Positions 24,682-34,131 of a stretch of DNA of 64,000 bases are shown here, one piece after another. This stretch comes from Enterococcus raffinosus (GTDB lineage: Bacteria > Bacillota > Bacilli > Lactobacillales > Enterococcaceae). Positions within the stretch are counted from its first letter, which is position 1. Each line of letters begins with the position of its first letter. The notes under the pieces were generated by a model, which saw only the letters and a list, made by a program, of their open reading frames with translations, made no database searches and was not told where the DNA came from. Position numbers and translations under genes: made by a program. The stretch lies in NCBI RefSeq assembly GCF_018917525.1, contig NZ_JAHLOS010000015.1:24762-88761 (forward strand). Direction: 5' to 3'.

Positions 24682-26745
24682 CTACATCCTCTCTTTCTCA
24701 AAACGTTTGATATACGCGATAATCTCTTCCGGATCTGTAGCATTATCCAATACCTGATAGAAGCTTTCCTGATCCAGCAATTCTGCTAGCTCCGACATGG
24801 CTGTTAAATGAGTCTGATTATCCAAGGCACTTAAACCAAAAACATATTTCACTGGATCATTTTCCTTGTTACCAAAAACTACAGGGGTCTTTAAGGTAGA
24901 AATACTAATCCCGATTCTTCTCGCCCCTTCTTCAGGTCGGGCATGTGGTAGAGCTACGTGTTTAGTAATGACAATGTAGGGGCCGGTTTCTTTCGTTGTC
25001 TGAATCATTCCATCAATATAGCTAGGCGTGGCAACCCCTGTACTGACTAAAACATCTGTAGACTTACGGATTGCTTCCTCCCAGTTCGTAGCCTCTACCT
25101 GTAGTTTTACAAGATCCTTATTGGTAATTTCACTTAACAACGGATACTCACCTCCTTCTTCGATGATGATTCTAGAATGATTGACATCTGCTTGAATAAG
25201 CAGCTCATTTTCAATTTTTTCATATTGTTCTCTCGTCACATACTTTTTCACTACCTTAAGTGTCTCCGCAAGTTTTGAGTCTAGTAACGATTCATCGTCT
25301 AGAATCTCATACACACGTCCAATCAACTCAAATTTTTCTTTTGATGTCATAATTGGATTTACGACAATAAATGGAATTTTCATACTCAACATGTCCGTGG
25401 TGATCGTCGTCGTAAAAACAATATCAAAACTTTCAAAAGCTATTTTTCTGCGAAAATCTCGCACGATAAACTCTATGCTAGGAAATAAGGACTCTAATTC
25501 TTTTTGTAAAATGATTGATGTGCCAATGCCGTTTGGACACAAAATCAATCCCCGATTTCTCTTTACGTGCTCTTCCTGTTCGTCAAAAGCCGATGCAGCA
25601 AAATGAACAGTTAAAAAAGCAATTTCATCTGTTGGCAATTCTCTATCAAATAACGGTTGTAAAGGCCGGATTGCTTCGTTAACTAGGGCATACATTTCTG
25701 GATACTCTTCTTGTATTTTGTTCGCTAAAGGATTAACGATAGGTAAGTGATAAAAGATCCGATAATAGCTAGGTCTAAAATGCTCATACAACCTGCGAGT
25801 AACAGCATCCTTATCTAAGAAACGAATACCTGACAAGCTTTCAAATCGTGCAATTAGTCGTTGAATGATTTTTACAATCATGGCTTGATCTGATGTTCTA
25901 TTATCGATATTTCCAGCTGACAATCCTAAAATCCAGGCAGAAATATAGAGAATATTCTCTGGTAATTCTATTTGGAAAAAATTACAGACATGAAGACTAA
26001 ACTGATACTCGTTCGATTGATGATCGATAAAATCACTAACCATCTTCTGAGGTCGTTCATATTTAAATCGCTGACTCAAAAGAATGAAGCAATAGGTAAA
26101 TTCTTTGAGTTTGTTTTCAAAAAAAGAAATATTATTTTTTTCGCTCGCTTCTAAGATTTTGTCTTCAATTTCCGAGTAATCAATATCTAATTGTTTTTTT
26201 AAGAAACTTTCTAGAAAAAGTTCTCCATTGTCCTGATGCAGAAAGTTAATTACCGTGTTCATTACCAAATACCTTATATCTGCTTCATCGCCCTGTATAA
26301 AATACCCTTTTGTTCGAGTGTATCCAACGTTGATATCATTTTTTTGGAGCCTTCGTTTCACCTCCTTCAGATCATTTACAACAGTTGATCGACTACTATC
26401 CAACATTAAAATTAAGTGGTCCAACGACAAATAGTCCAATGAACAAGAAAGCGTTAGTAAGATCATTAATTGTCGATTTCCCTTCGAATGATACACATCT
26501 GAAAAAAATTCCATTTTCAGTAAATAATTTTGTAAGAATTTTTGAACGGTATGATTTAAAATGAGTTCACTGCTCGATACCTTGACCAACTCTTGATTGT
26601 CTTCAGCCAGCAGCTCGTTTATCTTTTTTATAGAATAAGTAATCTGCCTCCTTGTTAGTAAAAATTTTCTTTCTAATTCTGCTGTACTTCTTTGATTTCT
26701 AAAAGCAATCTCATGAAGAATAGATAAATCTTGACTATCAATCAT
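24682..26745 (-). CDS. BglG/MtlR-type transcriptional regulator with PRDs and PTS IIB/IIA domains
   Basis: This 687-aa protein has an N-terminal helix-turn-helix (STAELERKFLLTRRQITYSI) and a Mga-like second HTH (STVVNDLKEVKRRL). Then come two PTS regulation domains, a galactitol-type IIB-like domain (LILCPNGIGTSIILQ with Cys) and a C-terminal IIA domain (HVALPHARPEEG with the phospho-His). Such proteins activate sugar operons according to PTS phosphorylation. The IIA domain may also supply the missing IIA for the adjacent IIB and IIC. It is the promoter-proximal gene of the operon. Confidence 0.92.
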   Translation of the reverse strand: MIDSQDLSILHEIAFRNQRSTAELERKFLLTRRQITYSIKKINELLAEDNQELVKVSSSELILNHTVQKFLQNYLLKMEFFSDVYHSKGNRQLMILLTLSCSLDYLSLDHLILMLDSSRSTVVNDLKEVKRRLQKNDINVGYTRTKGYFIQGDEADIRYLVMNTVINFLHQDNGELFLESFLKKQLDIDYSEIEDKILEASEKNNISFFENKLKEFTYCFILLSQRFKYERPQKMVSDFIDHQSNEYQFSLHVCNFFQIELPENILYISAWILGLSAGNIDNRTSDQAMIVKIIQRLIARFESLSGIRFLDKDAVTRRLYEHFRPSYYRIFYHLPIVNPLANKIQEEYPEMYALVNEAIRPLQPLFDRELPTDEIAFLTVHFAASAFDEQEEHVKRNRGLILCPNGIGTSIILQKELESLFPSIEFIVRDFRRKIAFESFDIVFTTTITTDMLSMKIPFIVVNPIMTSKEKFELIGRVYEILDDESLLDSKLAETLKVVKKYVTREQYEKIENELLIQADVNHSRIIIEEGGEYPLLSEITNKDLVKLQVEATNWEEAIRKSTDVLVSTGVATPSYIDGMIQTTKETGPYIVITKHVALPHARPEEGARRIGISISTLKTPVVFGNKENDPVKYVFGLSALDNQTHLTAMSELAELLDQESFYQVLDNATDPEEIIAYIKRFEKERM

Positions 26746-27369
26746 TTCCCTCAGCTCCTACCTAGAATATAATGGCTGCGTTTACATCCTTTAATCGCTA
26801 TTCAATTCATCTTTTGTTCTCCCCCTTAACAAAAATTAATCCGTTCAAGAAAACATATAGCTTATTAAGCGTGTATTAAATAACAAAAATAGCTTGTAAT
26901 TAGTTGTAATTTTATTGTGTTGTTTTGCCATCACTCTATAAAATACTCTTGATCTGTTGATAAACTATTAGAATAAATAAAATTAAAATAAGTAACGACT
27001 CCCTCCTCTGCCAATTCCGAAAAAATTCACTAGTACTTTGATAATTCAGTAATGATATTTTTAATACAGTTCGAGTTCTTCTGCTTTCAGATTTACTATA
27101 GAGAACTCTGAGATTCAAAATTACATGAAAAAAATAAGACCAACCACCGATTATGATGATTGGTCTTTAAAGTTTAATCTATTCGAGTTGTATACACTAT
27201 GCGCTAATTTCTACTACAAATTACTTCTTTACTAAAATCTGAAATTTCATCGTCTTCAATCTAAAGTTAAAATAACTACTACTAATTTTGGAATTCAGTT
27301 GTATCAATCGAACCATTTGTTTGAATGACTTGTTACGGCTAATACATTGAGGCATTGACTGGATAAGTC
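26746..27369. other. non-coding gap of about 620 bp
   Basis: The region upstream of the PRD regulator is AT-rich and should hold its promoter. AGACCAA pairs with TTGGTCT near 27140-27170, a weak hairpin. No supported gene. Confidence 0.4.
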
Positions 27370-27415
27370 AACAAGAGGCGCTAAACTCGAAAAACCGAGC
27401 TTAACACCTCTTGTT
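27370..27415. terminator. hairpin after the GH4/PTS operon
   Basis: AACAAGAGG pairs with CCTCTTGTT around inner CTCG/CGAG arms, about 70 bp after the GH4 stop. The plus strand shows the better T-run, yet it is well placed to close the minus-strand operon. Confidence 0.65.
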
Positions 27416-27483
27416 TTATAGAATAAGCCACCTCATACAACAATACAAGGGATTTCGTTTGCATAAGAAATCACTACAAATAA

Positions 27484-28809
27484 TTAACGTAATTCTGGCC
27501 ATAAACCTCGGTTTGCTTCATACAACTCATCCAATACTTTTTTTCCAACGGTATAGTTCGGAATTGTTTTATTGAGCATGACCGCTTCTAAAGCGATTTG
27601 ATAAGAGCCTGATAACGCTGCATCCACCGTCATTTTCTCGTAAGCTTTTTGCATCTCCATTAATCCCTTTTGAAAAGTAGGAATCTCTCCAATATTAATC
27701 GTTTCTGCACCCATTGAGCCAACATATGCTGGAGTCTCTACTACCGCTTCTGAATCAAAATTAGCAATCGCCCCATGATTCTTTTTGTTTACCGTGAAAC
27801 GCTCTCTCGTGTTATGAATAATCGCATAGGCAATATCAACAATATAATTCCCATGTACTCCTGCATGAAGGGATGAATCTTTGGCTGATCCTGCCGCAAT
27901 CACGCGTCGACATTCATCATAAATCCTTTTTTCACGACCTTGCATGACATAATCTCCACGTGTAAAACTTGGATCATCATGAGCGATCATCTCATCTGGT
28001 GTTAAATAATATTGTAAATAGCAATTAGGAAAATATTCCGGGAAACGTTTAAACAGACTGATCATTTGTCTATAGGTGTCAATCCAATATTGATCTCCTT
28101 CGGTCTCTTCATTCGACATAAGTAACGTCGTAATTTTTCCAGACAAAACATCTTCACGAAGCTCCGGAAGTAAATCTTTTCCATTTTCATCAATAATATT
28201 GGTCCACCAGCCAAAATGATTCAACCCAAAATATTTAAACGTTAAATCTCTCAAGTTTTTATTAAAATATTTTGCAATCGCTCCTTCAATCGAAATCGGC
28301 ATATCACAAATACATAGTACATTAGCGTCTGGAAATTCACGATAGATAGCTTCAGACAGTATAGCTTCGGGGTTTGTATAATTTAAAATCCAAGCATTCG
28401 GACAAATTTCTTTTACTTTGCGAATAATTTCCAACACTGCTGGAATTACTCGCATTGCAAACGAGAAGCCTCCAAGTCCGCAGGTTTCCTGCCCAACCAC
28501 GCCATTTCTTAAACAAATCTTCTCATCAATTGCTCTTTGCTTGTTTAAGCCTGGACGTATTTGCATAAATAAGAAATCAGCTCCTTGCAGCGCCTCATCG
28601 ATATCCGTTGTATAAGATACATTCACCCTTGAACCAGTTTCACTGTAATACATTTTTGTATACTGACCCAGAAGATCTACTCGTTCCTTGTCATTATCAT
28701 ATAGAACAAGATCCGTTAAATGTAATTCTTCTGCACGCTTACGCAAGACTTCTAAAATTCCAGGTGATTGAGTTGAACCTCCACCGATCATTACAAATTT
28801 GTTTCCCAT
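27484..28809 (-). CDS. GH4 6-phospho-alpha-glucosidase
   Basis: This 441-aa NAD-dependent glycosidase of family GH4 starts at 28809 with GGAGGAAA upstream. It has an N-terminal Rossmann motif (IGGGSTQSP), TNP in LNYTNPEA and the CDMP motif (168-171). CDMP was proposed as a marker of alpha-specific members, against CN-type motifs in beta-specific ones, so 6-phospho-alpha-glucosides such as maltose-6-phosphate are the likely substrates. A conserved NHFGWW segment follows. It acts in the cytoplasm on the product of the upstream PTS permease and is co-transcribed with it. Confidence 0.9.
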   Translation of the reverse strand: MGNKFVMIGGGSTQSPGILEVLRKRAEELHLTDLVLYDNDKERVDLLGQYTKMYYSETGSRVNVSYTTDIDEALQGADFLFMQIRPGLNKQRAIDEKICLRNGVVGQETCGLGGFSFAMRVIPAVLEIIRKVKEICPNAWILNYTNPEAILSEAIYREFPDANVLCICDMPISIEGAIAKYFNKNLRDLTFKYFGLNHFGWWTNIIDENGKDLLPELREDVLSGKITTLLMSNEETEGDQYWIDTYRQMISLFKRFPEYFPNCYLQYYLTPDEMIAHDDPSFTRGDYVMQGREKRIYDECRRVIAAGSAKDSSLHAGVHGNYIVDIAYAIIHNTRERFTVNKKNHGAIANFDSEAVVETPAYVGSMGAETINIGEIPTFQKGLMEMQKAYEKMTVDAALSGSYQIALEAVMLNKTIPNYTVGKKVLDELYEANRGLWPELR

Positions 28810-28839
28810 CTTTATTTCCTCCAATTAATCCATTTTCTC

Positions 28840-30420
28840 CTATATTTTTACAGCCTTTTCATGAGCCATATAGGCCTCTACCTTTTCCCTTTCTTCTTCG
28901 ACACCGACACCAATAATTATTTGAATGTGTTTGCCTTTATCTACAATTCCAGATGCTTGAACTTTTTCTTTCAAGATTTGCATATTTACTTTATCGGCAT
29001 CTTTCACATCTACGCGAAGTCTTGTGTAACAGTTGATAATGCTATCGATATTATCTGTGCCACCAAGGCCGGCTACGATATTTTTAATTTGTGGTTCGAA
29101 TTCTGAATCGCTATCAATTGAACTGGTGGATGCTGCATTTTCATCAATTACTACAGCTTCCATTGATGTATCTTTCTTTTCTCTTCCCAAAGTAGGAATA
29201 TCTAATTTAACAATTAAGGTCTTAAATACAAAGTATTCCAGTACAGCAGTTAGTACAAAAACAATTGGAATCAAATATTGATGGCCTAATCGACTTGGAA
29301 AGGCAAAGCTATTGATAATCATATTGATACCGGTATCGAATTGAATATTAATTCCCACTAAATTCGTTATTAGCATACTTAATCCATAAACGATTGAATG
29401 TGCTAACCATAAAATTGGTGATAAGAATAAGAAGAGGAATTCTAAAGGTTCGGTTACCCCTGCTAAAAATGCTGTAGTCACCGTCGGAATCAAGATCGCT
29501 GCTACCTTTTTTCGATTTTCAATACGTGCGGTTTTCCAAAGGGCAAAGGCAATCCCTATTGGTAAAGAAATTGATCCGAAGTTTGCTAGATAGCCGATAG
29601 ATGGATGCATCGCTGTAATAGACCCTGCATTCCCTAACTCCGCTAACCAGATATTAAATGCACCGTTATAAGCATGCCCTGCAATTTCTGCAGTTCCTCC
29701 AAGCGGTGTATAAAAGATCGGCATCCACAAGAAGTGATGTAATCCCAACGGTAATAGCAAGCGATTCAAAAATCCATAGAAAAAGAATCCTACAGAACCT
29801 GCAGTAGTGGTGGTTTTAACGGTTGCTTCAACCGCTGAGTTCACTGCTGGCCAAATATAAGTAATCCCCATTGAAAATAGAATCGTTGCAAAAACAATCA
29901 AAATATAAGCAGATTTTGTTCCTGAATAGGGAGACAAATATTTGTGAAGTTTGATTTCTCCAAATTTGTTAACCATCAATCCAACAAAAACACCTAGTAA
30001 GATTCCTAAAAAGACACCCATATCTGTGACTTGAATTCCAAATACCATCCCTTGACCAGTTCCATACAGCCCTTGTTCTCCAGCTTTTGCTAATCTATTA
30101 GTTATTGTTAACCAAGCATTATTCCCGTATAAGAAAACCAGATACGTAATAATCCCAAGTATGGCAGCATCTGTTTTATATTTAGGCTTTGCTAACGCTG
30201 CGGCAATTCCCACACAAAAAATGGCGCTTAACTGACCAATCATCCCACTAGACATAATATTGAAAACAAAATTCCCAATATCTTTTGAAAAAGTCGGCAT
30301 CATGTCTAATTTAAGAATCGCACAAACAGATAAAATGATCCCCGTCACCGCCATAAACATAACCGGTTGAATGATTGCTTTAGAAAAAGTACTTGCAGAC
30401 CTCATAAATTTTTCTTTCAT
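28840..30420 (-). CDS. PTS alpha-glucoside-type IICB
   Basis: This 526-aa permease has a glucose-superfamily IIC domain (about ten membrane segments, GLHHFLWMP and AGVTEPLEFLFLFL) and a C-terminal IIB domain with the phosphocysteine in INCYTRLRVDV. It resembles MalP/GlvC/AglA-type transporters of maltose, sucrose isomers or other alpha-glucosides. There is no IIA domain, so it must use another protein's IIA (for example glucose IIA). It lies between the GH4 and deacetylase genes in one operon. Confidence 0.9.
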   Translation of the reverse strand: MKEKFMRSASTFSKAIIQPVMFMAVTGIILSVCAILKLDMMPTFSKDIGNFVFNIMSSGMIGQLSAIFCVGIAAALAKPKYKTDAAILGIITYLVFLYGNNAWLTITNRLAKAGEQGLYGTGQGMVFGIQVTDMGVFLGILLGVFVGLMVNKFGEIKLHKYLSPYSGTKSAYILIVFATILFSMGITYIWPAVNSAVEATVKTTTTAGSVGFFFYGFLNRLLLPLGLHHFLWMPIFYTPLGGTAEIAGHAYNGAFNIWLAELGNAGSITAMHPSIGYLANFGSISLPIGIAFALWKTARIENRKKVAAILIPTVTTAFLAGVTEPLEFLFLFLSPILWLAHSIVYGLSMLITNLVGINIQFDTGINMIINSFAFPSRLGHQYLIPIVFVLTAVLEYFVFKTLIVKLDIPTLGREKKDTSMEAVVIDENAASTSSIDSDSEFEPQIKNIVAGLGGTDNIDSIINCYTRLRVDVKDADKVNMQILKEKVQASGIVDKGKHIQIIIGVGVEEEREKVEAYMAHEKAVKI

Positions 30421-30465
30421 CTCATATGTCTCCTTTTAATTTGCTTTCAACACAAAGGCTTCCAC

Positions 30466-31266
30466 TTACTCCGCTAAAGTAAGAAAATCTCCATAGTGAC
30501 AACACGCTATTTTTTGTTCTTCTAAAATCTCACGAAACATTGGATCACATAATAAAGTAACTTCTTTGATACGTTGAACATTGAAGGAAGAGTTGAAATA
30601 CAATGTTTCATCCACAAACGCCGGGTGAACCATTAATTCTGTGACTTCATCTTCCTGAACTAAATCTAAAATGGACTGGATTTCTTCAAAGCATTCCGCA
30701 TGTCGTTCCTTCACTGTAAATTTAAGATCACGAATCTCTGGGTGATCCATTAAATCTAAGAAACCGTGGATTCCTTTTTGATAAGGAAGAGATAGCTTTT
30801 CCTCAAGTCCGTATGAATTTCGAAAACACATATGGTATTTTTCGGCTATCTTCTTAGTAATCTCATGATTTTCGGGAAATGTATGCACATGATGATGACT
30901 ATCAAGATGAGTTAATGGAACACCCTTTTCCTTCAGATAATCAATCTGTCTGCACCATTCATTGAAAATCTCATCAGCATCCATCCTGTTACGATGACGT
31001 CTATATTCTGCTAGATTAAAAAAATTTCCATCTTCTCTGGTTAAGGTTCTATTTACTGTCATTGGTGTACCGCAGGTCAACACTAAATGCCCCCCTACTC
31101 CTAGATCAGGATTTTCTTTTGCTAGTTCGATAGCCTCATCACACCCTGGCATGTTAGCCATTAATGTGGTAGATGTTAATACGCCATTCTTATAAGCTTC
31201 AACAATACCTAGATTTACCGCAGTCGAGTAGCCAAAATCATCAGCATTGATAATTATTTTTTTCAT
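30466..31266 (-). CDS. ChbG/YdjC family carbohydrate deacetylase
   Basis: This 266-aa protein starts at 31266. It begins KKIIINADDFGYS, with the two metal-binding Asp of the family, and carries THLDSHHHVH with His ligands and MVHPAF near the C-terminus. Family members remove N-acetyl groups from chito-oligosaccharides or other acetylated sugars. Here it is the first gene of an alpha-glucoside PTS/GH4 operon, so the imported sugar may be acetylated. That is inference. The promoter region carries a palindrome shared with the divergent RpiR gene. Confidence 0.85.
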   Translation of the reverse strand: MKKIIINADDFGYSTAVNLGIVEAYKNGVLTSTTLMANMPGCDEAIELAKENPDLGVGGHLVLTCGTPMTVNRTLTREDGNFFNLAEYRRHRNRMDADEIFNEWCRQIDYLKEKGVPLTHLDSHHHVHTFPENHEITKKIAEKYHMCFRNSYGLEEKLSLPYQKGIHGFLDLMDHPEIRDLKFTVKERHAECFEEIQSILDLVQEDEVTELMVHPAFVDETLYFNSSFNVQRIKEVTLLCDPMFREILEEQKIACCHYGDFLTLAE

Positions 31267-31287
31267 AACTTTACCTCTTTCATAAAA

Positions 31288-31300
31288 GAAATTACTTTCA
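31288..31300. promoter_or_regulatory. RpiR-type operator, copy 1
   Basis: GAAATTACTTTCA lies 22 bp before the deacetylase start. It is the exact reverse complement of 31395-31407. The 14-nt palindrome form is TGAAAGTAATTTCA. Confidence 0.6.
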
Positions 31301-31394
31301 TACAATTGTATTTGCTTTCTTTATGAGTGTAGTATAAACTTCGTAGAGAACGCATACAACACTTTGAAAAAAGGATGGTTGTTCTTTCGATTAT

Positions 31395-31408
31395 TGAAAG
31401 TAATTTCA
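31395..31408. promoter_or_regulatory. RpiR-type operator, copy 2
   Basis: TGAAAGTAATTTCA lies 15 bp before the RpiR start. It is a palindrome with TGAAA/TTTCA arms. Together with copy 1 it brackets the divergent promoters, and a similar site lies before the GH16 gene. Confidence 0.6.
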
Positions 31409-31422
31409 CTAGGAGAGTAATT

Positions 31423-32139
31423 ATGAAGAAAATTTACTATTTTAATCGATTACTACCGAATAGTAATCTTAGAGATGATGATGAAAAAATCATCGAGAAT
31501 ATTATTGTTGATATTGAGGAAAAAAGACCCATAGCGATAAAGCAAGTGGCAGAACAGAATTTCACTTCGCAATCCTCCATTAGTCGTCTAGCAAGACGCG
31601 CTGGTTTTAAAAATTTCAAAGAATTTATCTTTTTCCTGGAAACAGAATTTTCTGTCAAATCTAACGAACAAATCGATAATCTTCCCTTTGCTAGTTCTTC
31701 ACACAGTTGGGAAACTATCGATGAGTGTTTTTCAAATGCATTTTCTTCGAAAAAAATATACCTTTTTGGCGAAGGTTTTTGCCAATTTCTGGTAGATTAC
31801 ACATACCGAAAACTTCTTCTCAAAAAAATATATGCAATTGATCTCGAAGGAGTTGAAATCAGTTTAGTGTCAGATGAAACACCTCACACTTTGATTACTT
31901 TTTCTCAATCAGGTGAAAATAGACATGGCTTAATCAAAATGAAGGAATGTAAAAATTATGGAGGAAAAGTTATTGCCATAACCGCAACCGATAAGTCTAG
32001 TTATGTAAAGCAAAGTGATCTTTCGTTTATTGTTGATAGAGGAACTACAGGTGTTGATCACGAAAACCAGCATTTAAATTACTTTTTTGGGAATTCTCTA
32101 AACTTAATAGAATACTTAATTGGAATATATACTAAATAA
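31423..32139 (+). CDS. RpiR/MurR family transcriptional regulator
   Basis: The 238-aa protein starts at 31423 with AGGAGAG upstream. It has an N-terminal HTH (IKQVAEQNFTSQSSISRLAR) and a C-terminal SIS sugar-phosphate-binding domain (KKIYLFGEGFCQ, LITFSQSGENRHG, VIAITAT). Such regulators sense phosphosugars and control catabolic operons. It is divergent from the deacetylase/PTS/GH4 operon and shares a 156-bp intergenic region that carries two matching palindromes, so it very likely controls that operon. Confidence 0.9.
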   Translation: MKKIYYFNRLLPNSNLRDDDEKIIENIIVDIEEKRPIAIKQVAEQNFTSQSSISRLARRAGFKNFKEFIFFLETEFSVKSNEQIDNLPFASSSHSWETIDECFSNAFSSKKIYLFGEGFCQFLVDYTYRKLLLKKIYAIDLEGVEISLVSDETPHTLITFSQSGENRHGLIKMKECKNYGGKVIAITATDKSSYVKQSDLSFIVDRGTTGVDHENQHLNYFFGNSLNLIEYLIGIYTK

Positions 32140-32275
32140 TTTCACGCTTTATCTTTATGATCAATAGGTTTAGCAAGTAGACTTTTTAGCGCACTAACTA
32201 TTTTACTCTTTATCTATAATATGTAATCTGTTATTTTCGACTTTCTAATTCTCCTCAATTTTCTTTGTTCTTGCC

Positions 32276-32316
32276 AAAAACTCCTTTAGTCTGATAATCA
32301 GACTAAAGGAGTTTTT
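32276..32316. terminator. perfect 19-bp bidirectional terminator
   Basis: Arms at 32276-32294 and 32298-32316 are perfect complements, with A-run and T-run at the ends. It separates the converging RpiR (plus) and GH16 (minus) genes. Confidence 0.85.
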
Positions 32317-32398
32317 CATGAATGCCATCCCTTATATTTAGTAGATCAAAAACTACTATTACCAAGTTGTTTACCTTTGTATCTAAAAATGATCATCC

Positions 32399-33787
32399 TT
32401 ATTCAAGTGACCATTGACTACGCCAAGCTCCGGGATGTATTTTCCCCACTTCCAAATATCCAAGATTATTTTCGGTATGAATAATTTGATCGTTTTTCCA
32501 TCGATTTACAAAACGTTGATAACCATCAACCGTTTCAATTTTCCATTGTCCACTCCAAGCAGTCTCTTGTAGAGCACTATGTTCTATATACCCTTTTTGA
32601 TTTTCAATATTCAAGATTTCACCATTGTGAATATTTTTTATCAAATAATATTCTCCTTTAGGTACCAATTGCCATTTCGACTTCTCATCTTCTTTGTCTA
32701 TTAAAACAACTTTATCACTAGTTGCATCTAATGCCATAAGTTGATTAGTATCACGATTTTTTATTGATTGAGTTGGAAGTTCATAGCCGCCATTTTTCTT
32801 ATATACTCGTACATAATCAATTGCCCACTCTTTCGGAAAATTATCATCGTGTTTACCTGAACCGGAGTCTGTATATATATTTAAAATCATTCCCATGGGA
32901 TAATCAGGAGATTGATTAATTGTTCTGAATAATTTTCCATCAAAGTAGAATTTTAGCGATCCTGGTTGCCAATCCAACCCATACGTGTGATAATCATTCG
33001 TTAAACTATCTAACCCTACTTCCCCTGGTACCACAGCTGCTCCACCACCTAAAGTTTCCGTTGTACTATCAGTCCATGAGGTTGAAAAAAATGGATCATT
33101 CCATCCGAATGTACAGACTTGCCATAGTCCCTTTTGCCAATTTGATTCCAAAACACCTTTGTTTTCAATTGGCCGAACCACATTTTTACTGTAATCAAAA
33201 AATGTTTCAATAATATCAATTTCACCTGTCTCCTTTGAATTGCTCCAGTCGTTAGTATCATTTTGCATTCCAACTAACCACCATGCTTGATGACCTCCAC
33301 CCAGAGATTTACTTAACTTGGCGCGTATTTCAAAGTAACCATACTTAGTAGCATATCCTCCAGTTTTATCATCTCCCAGCATCTCGTCTTCTTTAGCAAT
33401 TGGAGACATCAAATTTTTTGAGTTACTGAAATTATGAATCCAGTTTTTATTAAAGGACTGAATAGCACTTGACTTAACTCCATTTGTCCCGTAACCATAA
33501 TTATCTTTATCAAGTGTCGGAGCCCACGGTTTCTGATCTTTTGTAACCGACTCAATTAGTGCTCCATCTTCAAATCGATAATTTGCTTTAGCATCCTCTG
33601 GATTATCCGACCAATGTTCTAGATAACGATCTGTCCATTTCGTTTCGTCTAAAGTAGGACCATTAAACTCATCAGAGAAATCCAATGTATACCCTTCTTT
33701 TTCAGGAACAACTTCGGAGGCAGAAGCAAATGTTTTAAATCCTAATATCAAAGTAGACAACAATAGAGAAAACAGTAGTTTTTTCAT
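32399..33787 (-). CDS. secreted GH16 beta-glucanase with C-terminal trefoil-like domain
   Basis: This 462-aa protein has a signal peptide (MKKLLFSLLLSTLILGF, cleavage near ASAS-E). The GH16 catalytic site is KETGEIDIIE, with E189 as nucleophile, D191, and E194 as acid/base. GH16 enzymes cut beta-1,3/1,4-glucans, galactans or similar polymers. The last 130 residues have three related segments with NxxxGxLE-like repeats (NIHNGEILNIENQKGYIEHS, HTENNLGYLEVG), suggesting a carbohydrate-binding beta-trefoil. A TGAAA-N4-TTTCA palindrome lies 95 bp upstream, matching the RpiR-type sites. Confidence 0.9.
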   Translation of the reverse strand: MKKLLFSLLLSTLILGFKTFASASEVVPEKEGYTLDFSDEFNGPTLDETKWTDRYLEHWSDNPEDAKANYRFEDGALIESVTKDQKPWAPTLDKDNYGYGTNGVKSSAIQSFNKNWIHNFSNSKNLMSPIAKEDEMLGDDKTGGYATKYGYFEIRAKLSKSLGGGHQAWWLVGMQNDTNDWSNSKETGEIDIIETFFDYSKNVVRPIENKGVLESNWQKGLWQVCTFGWNDPFFSTSWTDSTTETLGGGAAVVPGEVGLDSLTNDYHTYGLDWQPGSLKFYFDGKLFRTINQSPDYPMGMILNIYTDSGSGKHDDNFPKEWAIDYVRVYKKNGGYELPTQSIKNRDTNQLMALDATSDKVVLIDKEDEKSKWQLVPKGEYYLIKNIHNGEILNIENQKGYIEHSALQETAWSGQWKIETVDGYQRFVNRWKNDQIIHTENNLGYLEVGKIHPGAWRSQWSLE

Positions 33788-33880
33788 TCTTTGTAACCCC
33801 TTCCAACTTTTACAATAAACTTATCATGGGGAAGGCTTAAAATAAATAAAGCTCGAGTTATCTGGACGCATATTCAAAAA

Positions 33881-33896
33881 GTGAAAATAGTTTCAC
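33881..33896. promoter_or_regulatory. RpiR-type operator upstream of GH16
   Basis: GTGAAAATAGTTTCAC is a palindrome of the same form as the two sites in the deacetylase/RpiR promoter region (TGAAA-N4-TTTCA, with TA in the centre). It lies 94 bp upstream of the GH16 start. A cre site is an alternative reading, but the central CG is absent. Confidence 0.45.
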
Positions 33897-34078
33897 TACT
33901 GCGTTGTTACCCTATTTTTTATTATTGTGTTGTTTTATCATACCAACGAATAAAATGAACAGCTTTTTTCTAATTATGCTAAAGTTCTTGATAACCGCTA
34001 TTAGAATCAAAATTCATAAAAAACGAGTTATTATAGAGTTCTTAATATCTTAAAATTTCAGAGTCATTAAACAAAAAC

Positions 34079-34116
34079 AGAGCCGATTTAGAAAGTTCAT
34101 TTTCTAAATCGACTCT
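34079..34116 (-). terminator. terminator of the HyuA/DUF917 operon
   Basis: AGAG-TCGATTTAGAAA pairs with TTTCTAAATCG-CTCT on the minus strand and is followed by GTTTTTG. It lies 16 bp after the HyuA-like stop. The remaining gap to the GH16 promoter shows nothing else. Confidence 0.75.
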
Positions 34117-34131
34117 ATTTTCATTTATAAG

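Noticed and set aside
26936..27118. 60-codon minus-strand frame
   Set aside because: Low-complexity AT-rich sequence with no start site or similarity.
33881..33896. Catabolite-responsive (cre) element
   Set aside because: The palindrome lacks the central CG of cre and matches the two RpiR-type sites better.
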